Origin: Paenibacillus_E qinlingensis_A
GTDB lineage: Bacteria; Bacillota; Bacilli; Paenibacillales; NBRC-103111
Length of the DNA: 64,000 bases
Assembly: GCF_031455095.1 (NCBI RefSeq)
Contig: NZ_JAVDSB010000025.1
Coordinates: 4,787 to 68,786 of the forward strand
Reading direction: 5' to 3'
Numbering within the stretch: position 1 is the stretch's first letter; each line of letters starts with the position of its first letter. The notes beneath the pieces were generated by a model. That model worked only from the letters and a program-made list of their open reading frames with translations, was not told where the DNA came from and searched no databases. Positions 6,890 to 15,326 of this stretch are shown here, in pieces. Both the position numbers and the translations under genes were made by a program.

Positions 6890-8548
6890 ATGTACAAGCT
6901 GCTGTTAGTGGATGACGAAGAGGATGTACGGGAAGGCGTCGTCCGTGAAATAAATTGGGAAACCATTGGCTTTGAAGTTGTCGATAAGGCGGAGAACGGG
7001 AAAGAAGCGCTGGAGATGGTCGAGCGTTTGCAACCGGATGTGGTTGTGACGGACATTCAAATGCCTTTTATGAATGGCTTACAGCTAGCAGAAGCAATTA
7101 GAGAGCGCTTTCCCACAATTAAGCTCATCATCCTGACAGGGCATGATGAATTTGAGTACGCGCAGCGGGCGATTAAACTGCACATTGATGAATACGTGCT
7201 GAAGCCCTTTTCTGCACAGGAGCTGGTGAATGCTCTTTTGAAGGTAAAAGGACACATCCAGGAAGAGGTTGCGCATCGGGAGGATGTGCAGCTGCTGAAG
7301 GAGCATTATCGTAAGAGTATGCCTGTGCTGAAGGAGAATTTCTTAGCGACATTAATGAATCGTAAGCTTCCGCGAGACGAAGTGAATGAGAAAGCAGCGA
7401 ATTACGGGATAGCCCTAAGCGGCAATAGCTATGTGGTGGCTGTGTTGAGCATCGATGGGGTCTTTATTTCCGAAGAGGATTCGGAGAATCGGGAAGAACT
7501 GTCGAAGTCGGTATCGTTGAAATACTCGGAAGATCAGGCGTTGAAATATTTTGCACTCTTAAATATATCCGAGGAAATCGCAGGCAAGCGCGGGCTTGGC
7601 CTCGTTTTCATGCATGATGATCAAGTTGTGTTGTTAGCAGCGAGAGAGAATCAAGATCAGGAAGCGGCGCTGCAAGAAACGATGCGTGTGTTGGAAGAAA
7701 TTCGACAGAGCGTGGAAAAATATTTGAAATTCACCCTGACCGTCGGAGTCGGAAGTGTAATGAAGGATGTAACGAAAATCAGCTATTCGTATGAAGATGC
7801 TGTTCTTGCCCTTGATTACAGACTGATTCTGGGCAGTAATCGTATGATTTACATAGATGATGTGGAAAAGCGCAGCGTGGATAAGATTCGATTCGATGAT
7901 GTGAAGGAACATGCGTTGACCCGTTGCATTAAGGTAGGCACGACGCAAGAGATCCGGGAGACGATTGATGAGCTGTTTCAAGGCATCGAGGCTGGTGTGT
8001 CGGTGAAGGATTATCAAATCTATTTGCTTGAGATTCTTACTTGTATCTTGAAAGCAGCGAAGGACTCCAATCTGAATGTCGACGAGGTCTTTGGCGAAAG
8101 CTTCATTCCTTTTACAGAGATTAATAAGTTCACCTCCTTGGAGGAAGCGAAGCATTGGTTGGCCGAGCTGTGCGCCAGCATGATGACTCATATTGCAACA
8201 GATCGTCAGTATACCTATAAAAACTTGGTGGAAATGGCGAAGGATTATACGAAAAGCCATTATCATGAAGGGGATATCACGATTAATAAAGTGTGCGGAC
8301 ATCTGCATATTAGCGCGGGATATTTTAGTTCTATTTTTAAAAAAGAAACCAAAATGACCTTCGTGAACTATTTGAACCTCATACGAATGGAAGCCGCGAA
8401 AGAGCTCCTGCGCTCTACGGACATGAAGGCGTTAGAAATCGCTGAAAAGGTCGGCTATGCCGATGCGAATTATTTCAGCTTCTCCTTCCGCAAAAATGTC
8501 GGCGTTTCCCCGAAGGAGTATCGCAATAACAGCACCAAAGGGCTGTAG
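6890..8548 (+). CDS. AraC-type response regulator (YesN-like)
   Basis: A 552-aa transcription factor. The N-terminal receiver domain (1-120) shows DD at 8-9, the phospho-acceptor Asp55 in VVVTDIQMP, Thr in LTGHDEF and Lys in VLKPFS. The middle ~150-430 is a variable signalling region. The C-terminal ~100 residues carry two AraC helix-turn-helix units (INKVCGHLHISAGYFSSIFKKET and ALEIAEKVGYADANYFSFSFRKN...SPKEYR). RBS is AGGAGG. It is followed after 23 bp by its kinase and then a sugar-binding lipoprotein. It most likely activates the mglBAC genes downstream, which is inferred from order. Confidence 0.92.
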   Translation: MYKLLLVDDEEDVREGVVREINWETIGFEVVDKAENGKEALEMVERLQPDVVVTDIQMPFMNGLQLAEAIRERFPTIKLIILTGHDEFEYAQRAIKLHIDEYVLKPFSAQELVNALLKVKGHIQEEVAHREDVQLLKEHYRKSMPVLKENFLATLMNRKLPRDEVNEKAANYGIALSGNSYVVAVLSIDGVFISEEDSENREELSKSVSLKYSEDQALKYFALLNISEEIAGKRGLGLVFMHDDQVVLLAARENQDQEAALQETMRVLEEIRQSVEKYLKFTLTVGVGSVMKDVTKISYSYEDAVLALDYRLILGSNRMIYIDDVEKRSVDKIRFDDVKEHALTRCIKVGTTQEIRETIDELFQGIEAGVSVKDYQIYLLEILTCILKAAKDSNLNVDEVFGESFIPFTEINKFTSLEEAKHWLAELCASMMTHIATDRQYTYKNLVEMAKDYTKSHYHEGDITINKVCGHLHISAGYFSSIFKKETKMTFVNYLNLIRMEAAKELLRSTDMKALEIAEKVGYADANYFSFSFRKNVGVSPKEYRNNSTKGL

Positions 8549-8571
8549 AAACTAAGAAAGGGGAGAGTTGG

Positions 8572-10371
8572 TTGAAACGCAGAGTGAGTACGCTGCTGAA
8601 AGCTTTATATAACGTTTTGAACGACACGATGCGGGTAAAAAGTATTCAATTTACAATTACAATGTCATTCATCCTTATTACTGTAACGGTCATGCTCGTT
8701 GTTTCATTGGTCCTTTATAATAAATTTGCTAAAACGGCCGAAGAAGGAGCTTTTCTGAGTACGGCACAGGTGATTGAGCAAGTGCAATTCAACTTGGAGC
8801 AGTACATCAAGGGGATGTCGGATACATTTGAGGTCGTGGATGCCAAAATTGCAAGGAGCCGCGGCATCCCGTCGGACAAGCTGCTCGAACAGTTAGACAC
8901 CATAGCCAGTACACGTGAGGATATTGTGTCTATTCATTTATTTACTGCAGATGGCGGGTTGGTCACGGGTGTGCCGATGACAGAAATGCGTAAAAATACA
9001 CGGTTGCTCGAGCAGCCGTGGTTTAGGTCTGCCCTCGATAACCCCAACCATCTTACTTTCTCTTTACCGCATATCCAGAACCTATTCAAAGATCCCTACA
9101 AGTGGGTGGTTTCCATGAGTAAGGGGGTCACGATTGAACAGAATGGGAAACTGGTGAATGCGGTTATTTTGGTTGATATCAATTTCAAGACACTGGATGA
9201 TGTGTTCCGTACGGTATCGCTTGGGAAGAAAGGTTATGTCTATATCATTGACGATTCTGCGGGCAGCATCGTGTACCATCCGCAGCAGCAGCTTATTTAT
9301 ATTGGTCTAAAGTATGAAAATGTGGAGCAGGCACTCAAATTCTCCTATGGCCAATACATGGACGAACGAGAGGGAGAGTCGCGGCTAAACGTCGTGCGGA
9401 CGGTCAATAACATCGGATGGAAGATTATTGGAGTCTCCTATATGGATGAGATGGTGACAACACGCAAGGAAATCTCAACCTTCATGATCTGGCTGTTAAT
9501 GATTGTATTGCTGTTTATTCTGCTGATTTCTGCCTTCATGTCGGCAAGGATTTCGCAGCCTATCAAGCGATTGAAGAAGTCAATGGAAATGGTGGAGAAA
9601 GGACATTTCGACACCTATATTCATGTGCGCGGAGCCGATGAGGTTGAACAGCTGTCAAGGCGATTTAATCTGATGGTTTCTAGAGTTCGCGAGTTGATGA
9701 ATCAGAGTATCGAGGAACAGGAAATAAAACGGAAGAACGAGCTGGAGGTACTCCAGTCGCAGATTAATCCCCATTTTTTATACAATACACTCAATTCGGT
9801 TGTTCGCATGGTTGGTAATGGAAAGAAGGAAGAGGTTGTGACAACGATTACGTCGCTCTCGAAATTTTTCCGGATATCGCTGAGCAAAGGTAAAAATATT
9901 ATTACGATTGGGGAAGAAATCGAGCATATTCGCAACTATTTGATCATTCAAAAAATGCGCTATAAAGACAAATTTGAATATGAAATTCGTGTCTCGGAAG
10001 AGCTGTTTCCTTACAAAACACTGAAGCTGATTCTGCAGCCTTTTGTGGAAAATGCGCTTTATCACGGGATCGAGTACATGGTGGACGAAGGGTTCATTGA
10101 AATTAGTGTGACGATGGAAAAAGGGAAGATTCTCTTTGAGATTCGAGATAACGGGGTGGGTATGTCAGAGGAAACCCTAAAGAGTATTCTGTCCGGGCAA
10201 GTAAAAAGCGAGAAGGGTTCCGGCGTCGGATTGCGCAATGTGCATGAACGTATTCAGCTTTATTTCGGCATGGACTATGGCGTCCACGTGAGCAGTGAGC
10301 TTGAAGAAGGAACGGTCGTTCTGATTACCATTCCTGCTTTATTAGATGACGAAGGGGGAAGTGAAGGGTGA
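8572..10371 (+). CDS. Sensor histidine kinase (YesM/LytS-type)
   Basis: A 599-aa membrane kinase. TM1 lies at ~25-50, an extracytoplasmic dCache-like sensor at ~50-300, TM2 at ~305-325, then HAMP (~328-380) and the His_kinase motif QINPHFLYNTLNSV with His401. The HATPase_c domain shows PFVENALYHGIE (N box), DNGVGMSE and GSGVGLRNVHERI. Start is TTG behind AAAGGGGAG. It phosphorylates the preceding response regulator. It overlaps the next gene by 4 bp (GTGA), so kinase and binding protein are translationally coupled. Confidence 0.92.
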   Translation: MKRRVSTLLKALYNVLNDTMRVKSIQFTITMSFILITVTVMLVVSLVLYNKFAKTAEEGAFLSTAQVIEQVQFNLEQYIKGMSDTFEVVDAKIARSRGIPSDKLLEQLDTIASTREDIVSIHLFTADGGLVTGVPMTEMRKNTRLLEQPWFRSALDNPNHLTFSLPHIQNLFKDPYKWVVSMSKGVTIEQNGKLVNAVILVDINFKTLDDVFRTVSLGKKGYVYIIDDSAGSIVYHPQQQLIYIGLKYENVEQALKFSYGQYMDEREGESRLNVVRTVNNIGWKIIGVSYMDEMVTTRKEISTFMIWLLMIVLLFILLISAFMSARISQPIKRLKKSMEMVEKGHFDTYIHVRGADEVEQLSRRFNLMVSRVRELMNQSIEEQEIKRKNELEVLQSQINPHFLYNTLNSVVRMVGNGKKEEVVTTITSLSKFFRISLSKGKNIITIGEEIEHIRNYLIIQKMRYKDKFEYEIRVSEELFPYKTLKLILQPFVENALYHGIEYMVDEGFIEISVTMEKGKILFEIRDNGVGMSEETLKSILSGQVKSEKGSGVGLRNVHERIQLYFGMDYGVHVSSELEEGTVVLITIPALLDDEGGSEG

Positions 10372-11336
10372 AAATGAAACCGTTAATGATCGCAGTCCTC
10401 ATCGCTATGCTCTCGGTGTCCTCCTGCACCGAGAGTGTCGAAACCCTCCCGACGGAGCAAAAGAAACACTTGGAGGTCGTTCTCCGAAGTCAGGAGGGCG
10501 ATTACTGGAAGACTGTAAAGCTGGGTGCAGAGGTCGCGGCGAAGGAATTTGATGTTGCTCTGGATTTCCGTGCACCTGGTGATGAAGCCGATGTGAAAGG
10601 ACAAATTGCCTTGATGGAGCAATCCATTTCCAGTGGTCCAGATGCGATTGTGTTGGCGGCGAATGATTATAAAGAGCTGTCTGCTGTTGTTGATGAAGCG
10701 AATAAAGCGCATATTCCGGTTATTACGATCGATTCTGAGGTTGAGAGCAAAAATGTACAAAGTTTCATTGGTGCAAATAATTATGAAGCGGGTCAATTAG
10801 CGGGCAAACAGCTGATCAAACTGATCGGCAGGAGTGGGCAAATCGCGATAGTCAGCTTTCAGCAAGGGGAACGAAATACCGAGCTGCGAGAGAAAGGCTT
10901 ATTGGACGAGCTAGCGAAGTATCCGGATGTACAGGTGATCGATAAGGTCTACAGTTTGACTGATCGTGAGCTTGCCGCTCAACTGACCCACACGGTGATT
11001 GATAAACATCCTCAGTTAGACGGGATTGTCGCAATGAGTGAAATTTCGTCAGGCGGAGTTGCCAGCGCGGTTCAAAGTAGGAATTTGCAGGAGAAGGTGA
11101 AAATCATTACTTTTGATAGCACCTCCGAAGAACTCGAGCTTTTACAGGAGGGCGTTATTCAGGCGACGATTATACAAAATCCGTTTAGCATCGGGTATTT
11201 AGGCGTGAAAAGTGCTGTAGAAGCTGTCCGAGGTAAGAGTGTTCCAAAACGCGTAGAAACAGGGATTAAGGCGATTGATATCAACAATATGTTCTGGTCA
11301 GATAATCAAAAGCTGCTTTTTCCATTTATTAAGTGA
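10368..11336 (+). CDS. Sugar-binding lipoprotein, probable sensor subunit of the kinase
   Basis: A 322-aa type-I periplasmic-binding protein (RbsB/XylF/YtfQ class). A lipoprotein signal with Cys20 in SVSSC is followed by the two-lobe fold with EGDYWKTVKLGAE, PDAIVLAANDY, VPVITIDSEV-like strand and QLAGKQL. Start is GTG overlapping the kinase stop. It is encoded with the kinase rather than a permease, which suggests that the ligand-loaded protein signals to the kinase. This is how XylFII-LytS is known to work in clostridia and related Firmicutes. The ligand is probably a pentose or hexose; it cannot be fixed from sequence. Confidence 0.85.
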   Translation: MKMKPLMIAVLIAMLSVSSCTESVETLPTEQKKHLEVVLRSQEGDYWKTVKLGAEVAAKEFDVALDFRAPGDEADVKGQIALMEQSISSGPDAIVLAANDYKELSAVVDEANKAHIPVITIDSEVESKNVQSFIGANNYEAGQLAGKQLIKLIGRSGQIAIVSFQQGERNTELREKGLLDELAKYPDVQVIDKVYSLTDRELAAQLTHTVIDKHPQLDGIVAMSEISSGGVASAVQSRNLQEKVKIITFDSTSEELELLQEGVIQATIIQNPFSIGYLGVKSAVEAVRGKSVPKRVETGIKAIDINNMFWSDNQKLLFPFIK

Positions 11337-11381
11337 CTAAAAGTGATGAGGATATCGATAGAAGACATGAGGATATTGCAT

Positions 11382-11409
11382 TTGTTTATATCTTTTGAAC
11401 CATTATAGT
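11382..11409 (+). promoter_or_regulatory. Promoter of mglB
   Basis: TTGTTT (11382-11387), 16-bp spacer, TATAGT (11404-11409), located 45 bp upstream of the TTG start. There is no strong terminator between the sensor lipoprotein gene and this site, so read-through from upstream is also possible. Confidence 0.5.
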
Positions 11410-11453
11410 AAGGAATGTAAACAAACAACATACCTTTGAGGGAGGGTCTTATC

Positions 11454-12530
11454 TTGAAAAAATTACTTACACTTGCCGTAGCAGGCGCGCTAGTTGCAAC
11501 CGTAGCAGGTTGTGGAAATAAAACAGAAACTCCAGCAGCAACAACAGCTCCAGCAGCTTCCACAGGTGCGGCAGCAACAACAGCTCCAGCAGCTGGTAAA
11601 AAACCAACAATCGGTGTTGCCATCTATAAATTTGACGATACGTTCATGTCTGGTGTTCGTGCAGCGATCTCCGACGCGGCGAAAGATAAAGCAACTGTTG
11701 ATATCGTAGACAGCCAAAACTCCCAACCTACACAAAACGATAAAGTTGACCTTTTCATCACGAAAAAAGTAAATGCGCTTGCAATCAACGCAGTTGATCG
11801 TACGGCTGCAGGTGTTATCATCGATAAAGCCAAAACAGCGAACATTCCAGTTGTCTTCTTGAACCGTGAACCACTTGATACGGACATGAAGAAATGGGAT
11901 AAAGTTTACTACGTAGGCGCTAAAGCTGAGCAATCCGGAACCATGGAAGGCCAACTATTGGTTGACTACTTCAAAGCTCACCCAGAAGCTGACAAAAACA
12001 AAGATGGAAAAATTCAATACGTGATGCTTAAAGGCGAGCCAGGACACCAAGATGCTGAGCTTCGTACGAAGTTCTCCATCCAAGCGATTACAGATGCTGG
12101 TTTGGGTGTAGAAAAAGTAGCAGAAGATACAGCGATGTGGGACCGCGTTAAAGGTCAAGAGAAAATGGCAGCATTCCTAGCTTCCAGCGAAAGCAAAATC
12201 GAAGCTGTTCTTGCGAACAACGATGATATGGCTCTAGGCGCTATCGAAGCTTTGAAAGCAAAAGGCTATTTCAAAGACAATAAATTCCTTCCAGTTGTGG
12301 GTGTAGATGCAACAGCTCCAGCTCTACAAGCACTTAGCGATGGAACGCTTCTAGGAACAGTTCTCAACGATGCGAAAAACCAAGGTGCTGCAACTACAAG
12401 CGTAGCAACAGCTCTTGCTAATGGTCTAGTACCAAGCAAAGAAACAACTGGCTATGATATCACGGACGGTAAATACGTTTGGATTTCCTACAAAAAAATC
12501 ACAAAAGCAAACATGAACGAAGCGAAGTAA
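11454..12530 (+). CDS. mglB: Galactose/methyl-galactoside-type ABC transporter substrate-binding lipoprotein
   Basis: 358 aa from TTG 11454, which sits 8 bp after GAGGGAGG; a TTG 18 bp further up lies before the RBS and is unlikely. A signal peptide ends in VATVAGC (lipid Cys20), and an Ala/Thr/Pro-rich linker precedes the type-I binding fold. The pattern VAIYKFDDTFMSGVR, 'VNALAINAVDRTAAGVIIDKA', 'NREPLDTDMKKWDKVYYVGA' and 'NNDDMALGAIEAL' is that of MglB, including the DKNKDG-like calcium-loop region. It delivers galactose or glucose-type sugars to MglAC. Codon use is strongly optimised, as expected for an abundant binding protein. Confidence 0.9.
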   Translation: MKKLLTLAVAGALVATVAGCGNKTETPAATTAPAASTGAAATTAPAAGKKPTIGVAIYKFDDTFMSGVRAAISDAAKDKATVDIVDSQNSQPTQNDKVDLFITKKVNALAINAVDRTAAGVIIDKAKTANIPVVFLNREPLDTDMKKWDKVYYVGAKAEQSGTMEGQLLVDYFKAHPEADKNKDGKIQYVMLKGEPGHQDAELRTKFSIQAITDAGLGVEKVAEDTAMWDRVKGQEKMAAFLASSESKIEAVLANNDDMALGAIEALKAKGYFKDNKFLPVVGVDATAPALQALSDGTLLGTVLNDAKNQGAATTSVATALANGLVPSKETTGYDITDGKYVWISYKKITKANMNEAK

Positions 12531-12541
12531 TTGTGAGAACG

Positions 12542-12592
12542 GGCAAGAGAGGCGATATGTGATGAACAGTCGCGCTTTTGCCTTCCTTTTTT
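12542..12592 (+). terminator. Imperfect hairpin between mglB and mglA
   Basis: GGCAAGAG pairs with CTTTTGCC (one G-U), with further GCGA/TCGC pairing inside, and is followed by CTTCCTTTTTT. It probably terminates most mglB transcripts and lets a fraction continue, keeping binding protein in excess of the ATPase and permease. Confidence 0.6.
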
Positions 12593-12679
12593 GGAAACCC
12601 GTGCAAAGATAAAGAGAAATAAGCTTCGAATAAAGGCTTCACTTTGTGGGGATTATCGTGAGCTGTAGGGGGAGTTACC

Positions 12680-14194
12680 ATGACTGTACATGACTATTTA
12701 TTGGAAATGAATCAAATCTCCAAAGAGTTCCCAGGCGTCAAAGCGCTGGATAATGTCACCCTCAAAGTTCGTCCAGGAAGCGTACATGCGCTGATGGGAG
12801 AGAACGGTGCGGGGAAATCGACGCTCATGAAATGCTTGTTCGGCATTTATAAGCCCGATGGTGGAGAAATTAAGCTTCATGGAGAAGTAGCTTCGATCAC
12901 GAACTCCAACGATGCATTAGCGAATGGTATTTCCATGATTCACCAAGAGCTTCACCCTGTTCCACATCGCAATGTGATGGAGAACATTTGGTTAGGCAGA
13001 TTTCCGCTAAAAGGTATCGGACCTTTGAAACTAGTGGACCACAAAAAAATGCGTACAGACACAGAGAGTTTGTTCAAACAACTCCAAATGGACATTAAGC
13101 CGGATACACTTGTTGGTACTTTATCAGTATCCAAAGTGCAATCCATTGAAATTGCTAAGGCTGTTTCTTTCAATTCGAAAGTCATTGTTATGGATGAGCC
13201 GACTTCCTCCCTTACGGGTAACGAAGTTGAGCAGTTGTTTCGTATCATTCGCGATCTGAAGAGCCGCGGTGTTTCGATCATCTATATTTCACATAAAATG
13301 GAAGAGATTTTGGAGATTTCCGACGAAGTAACGATTATGCGCGATGGTACCAAAATTGGCACATGGGCATCTTCCGAGCTTACGACAGACATGATCATCT
13401 CCAAGATGGTTGGACGTGATTTGAAAGAACGTTTCCCTGAGCGCAGTAATGTGCCAGAAGGCGTATTGATGAAGGTAGAGGACTTGACTTCGGTCGTTCC
13501 TAAATCATTCAAGAATGTGTCTTTTGAGTTGAAAAAGGGTGAGATTCTCGGTGTTGGCGGCCTTGTTGGGGCACAACGGACCGAATTAATAGAATCCCTA
13601 TTTGGGATGAGAGGTATTGCTTCAGGAAGCATCTCTATTCACGGGAAACCTGTAAAGCTAAAATCGCCGATGGATGCGATTAAGCAGAAGATTGCTTTGC
13701 TAACGGAAGAACGCCGTGTAACAGGTATTTTCCCAGTGCTATCGATTCTTGAGAATACCGTTATTGCGAATTTGGATCGATACATGAAGTTCGGATTTAT
13801 CCAAGAAGCAAAGCAAAGGAAAGAAGTAAAAGAAAGTATAGAGAAGCTTCGTGTAAAAACGCCTCACATGTATCAACTGATTAAAAACTTATCTGGTGGT
13901 AACCAACAAAAGGTATTGCTAGCCAGATGGCTGCTGACCGATCCTGAGATCCTTTTACTTGATGAACCGACGCGGGGAATTGACGTAGGAGCGAAATTCG
14001 AGATTTACTCCATCATTGCTGACCTTGCGAAGCAGGGGAAAAGTATTATCATGATCTCTTCTGAAATGCCCGAGCTTCTTGGGATGTCAGACCGAATTAT
14101 GGTTATGTGTGAGGGACGTCTTACGGGCATTGTAGAAGGAAATAAAGCAACAGAAGAAGAGATTATGCGCCTTGCTGCACAGCATATGGCATAA
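12680..14194 (+). CDS. mglA: Sugar ABC transporter ATP-binding protein
   Basis: A 504-aa tandem ATPase typical of MglA/RbsA/AraG. The first cassette has Walker A GENGAGKST (40-48), signature region and VIVMDEPTSSLTGNE. The second has the degenerate Walker A VGGLVGAQRTEL, signature LSGGNQQKV and LLLDEPTRGIDVGAK. It powers import through MglC from the cytoplasmic side. RBS is GGGGGAG. MglC follows after 18 bp. Confidence 0.93.
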   Translation: MTVHDYLLEMNQISKEFPGVKALDNVTLKVRPGSVHALMGENGAGKSTLMKCLFGIYKPDGGEIKLHGEVASITNSNDALANGISMIHQELHPVPHRNVMENIWLGRFPLKGIGPLKLVDHKKMRTDTESLFKQLQMDIKPDTLVGTLSVSKVQSIEIAKAVSFNSKVIVMDEPTSSLTGNEVEQLFRIIRDLKSRGVSIIYISHKMEEILEISDEVTIMRDGTKIGTWASSELTTDMIISKMVGRDLKERFPERSNVPEGVLMKVEDLTSVVPKSFKNVSFELKKGEILGVGGLVGAQRTELIESLFGMRGIASGSISIHGKPVKLKSPMDAIKQKIALLTEERRVTGIFPVLSILENTVIANLDRYMKFGFIQEAKQRKEVKESIEKLRVKTPHMYQLIKNLSGGNQQKVLLARWLLTDPEILLLDEPTRGIDVGAKFEIYSIIADLAKQGKSIIMISSEMPELLGMSDRIMVMCEGRLTGIVEGNKATEEEIMRLAAQHMA

Positions 14195-14212
14195 TGGAGG
14201 GGGCCTAGAACC

Positions 14213-15244
14213 ATGACTACAAAAACAGAGACATTGAAATCCAGAGACCTTAGCGGGTTCATTACCAAATACGCGATCTACATCGTACTAGTTGTTCTAG
14301 TGATTGGGATCGCGATCTATGATCCGAGATTTTTATCCGTAAGTATCTTACGTGATATCTTATTACAATCATCCACACGTGTTATTATCGCGTTGGGTGC
14401 AGCGTTCATCCTGATCACGGGCGGAACCGATTTATCAGCAGGCCGGATTGTTGGTTTATCGGCGGTTATCTCCGCATCGATGCTTCAAACAGAAGAGTAC
14501 GGTAGACGATTTTTCCCAGACTTACCGCAATTGCCAATGTTTATTCCGATTATCATTGCCATTGTTGCTGGTTTATTAATTGGGTTAATTAATGGAATTG
14601 TCGTTGCTAAGTTCCGAGTCCCGCCATTCATTGCGACACTAGGAACGATGGTAGCCGTGTACGGTGCCAATTCGTTGTACTTCGATATGAAGCCAAACCA
14701 ATCACAACCTATCGGTGGTCTTCGCCCTGATTTCAGTAGTCTAGGAACGGGAGCCATTGGATCAAGCTCAACGTACTCGATTCCATATATCGTTATTTTC
14801 GCGATTGTTGTCTCGGTTATTGTATGGATTGTATTTAATAAAACAAAGCTTGGTAAATATATGTACGCGATAGGTGGTAACATTCACGCCGCCGTCGTGT
14901 CTGGTATTAACGTTAATCGTTACTTGATCTACATTTATGCAATTGCAGGTGCACTTTACGGACTGGCAGGGGTATTGGAAGCAGCTAGAACGGGTGGAGC
15001 AACGAATAACTACGGAAACATGTACGAGCTTGATGCGATCGCAGCTTGCGTCGTCGGTGGTGTTTCGACTTCAGGTGGTATCGGAACGGTTCCTGGTGTT
15101 CTTGCCGGGGTATTGATTTTCAGCGTAATCAACTATGGTTTGACGTTCATCGGGATTAGCCCATACTGGCAGTTGATTATCAAAGGTGTGATCATCGTTG
15201 CCGCGGTAGCGTTTGATATGCGGAAATATATGAATTCGAAGTAA
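14213..15244 (+). CDS. mglC: Sugar ABC transporter permease
   Basis: A 343-aa inner-membrane permease of the BPD_transp_2 class with ~9-10 hydrophobic segments. Motifs are typical of MglC: GAAFILITGGTDLSAGRIVGLS, NGIVVAKFRVPPFIATLGTM, 'YAIGGNIHAAVVSGINVNRYLI' and 'ELDAIAACVVGGVSTSGGIGTVPGVLAGVLIF'. It is the last gene of mglBAC and is closed by a terminator at 15252. Confidence 0.93.
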   Translation: MTTKTETLKSRDLSGFITKYAIYIVLVVLVIGIAIYDPRFLSVSILRDILLQSSTRVIIALGAAFILITGGTDLSAGRIVGLSAVISASMLQTEEYGRRFFPDLPQLPMFIPIIIAIVAGLLIGLINGIVVAKFRVPPFIATLGTMVAVYGANSLYFDMKPNQSQPIGGLRPDFSSLGTGAIGSSSTYSIPYIVIFAIVVSVIVWIVFNKTKLGKYMYAIGGNIHAAVVSGINVNRYLIYIYAIAGALYGLAGVLEAARTGGATNNYGNMYELDAIAACVVGGVSTSGGIGTVPGVLAGVLIFSVINYGLTFIGISPYWQLIIKGVIIVAAVAFDMRKYMNSK

Positions 15245-15251
15245 GTTAGGC

Positions 15252-15281
15252 AGGCTGTCGACATGATCGGCGGCCTTTTTT
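15252..15281 (+). terminator. Terminator of mglBAC
   Basis: A 9-bp stem (AGGCTGTCG / CGGCGGCCT with two G-U pairs) and a 7-nt loop are followed by a T6 run. It separates the transporter from the chemoreceptor. Confidence 0.7.
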
Positions 15282-15292
15282 ACCGGATTTAA

Positions 15293-15306
15293 TGTAAGCG
15301 TTTACC
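15293..15306. promoter_or_regulatory. cre site (CcpA) upstream of the chemoreceptor
   Basis: TGTAAGCGTTTACC matches the catabolite-responsive element consensus closely and is nearly palindromic (GTAAGCGTTTAC). It ends 20 bp before the ATG of the chemoreceptor, a position expected to block initiation or elongation when CcpA binds. Confidence 0.7.
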
Positions 15307-15326
15307 GAGAGGGGCGAAGATTAACT

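Noticed and set aside
7634..8308. A 224-codon open frame antisense to the response regulator
   Set aside because: No RBS or domain; it mirrors the conserved regulator sequence.
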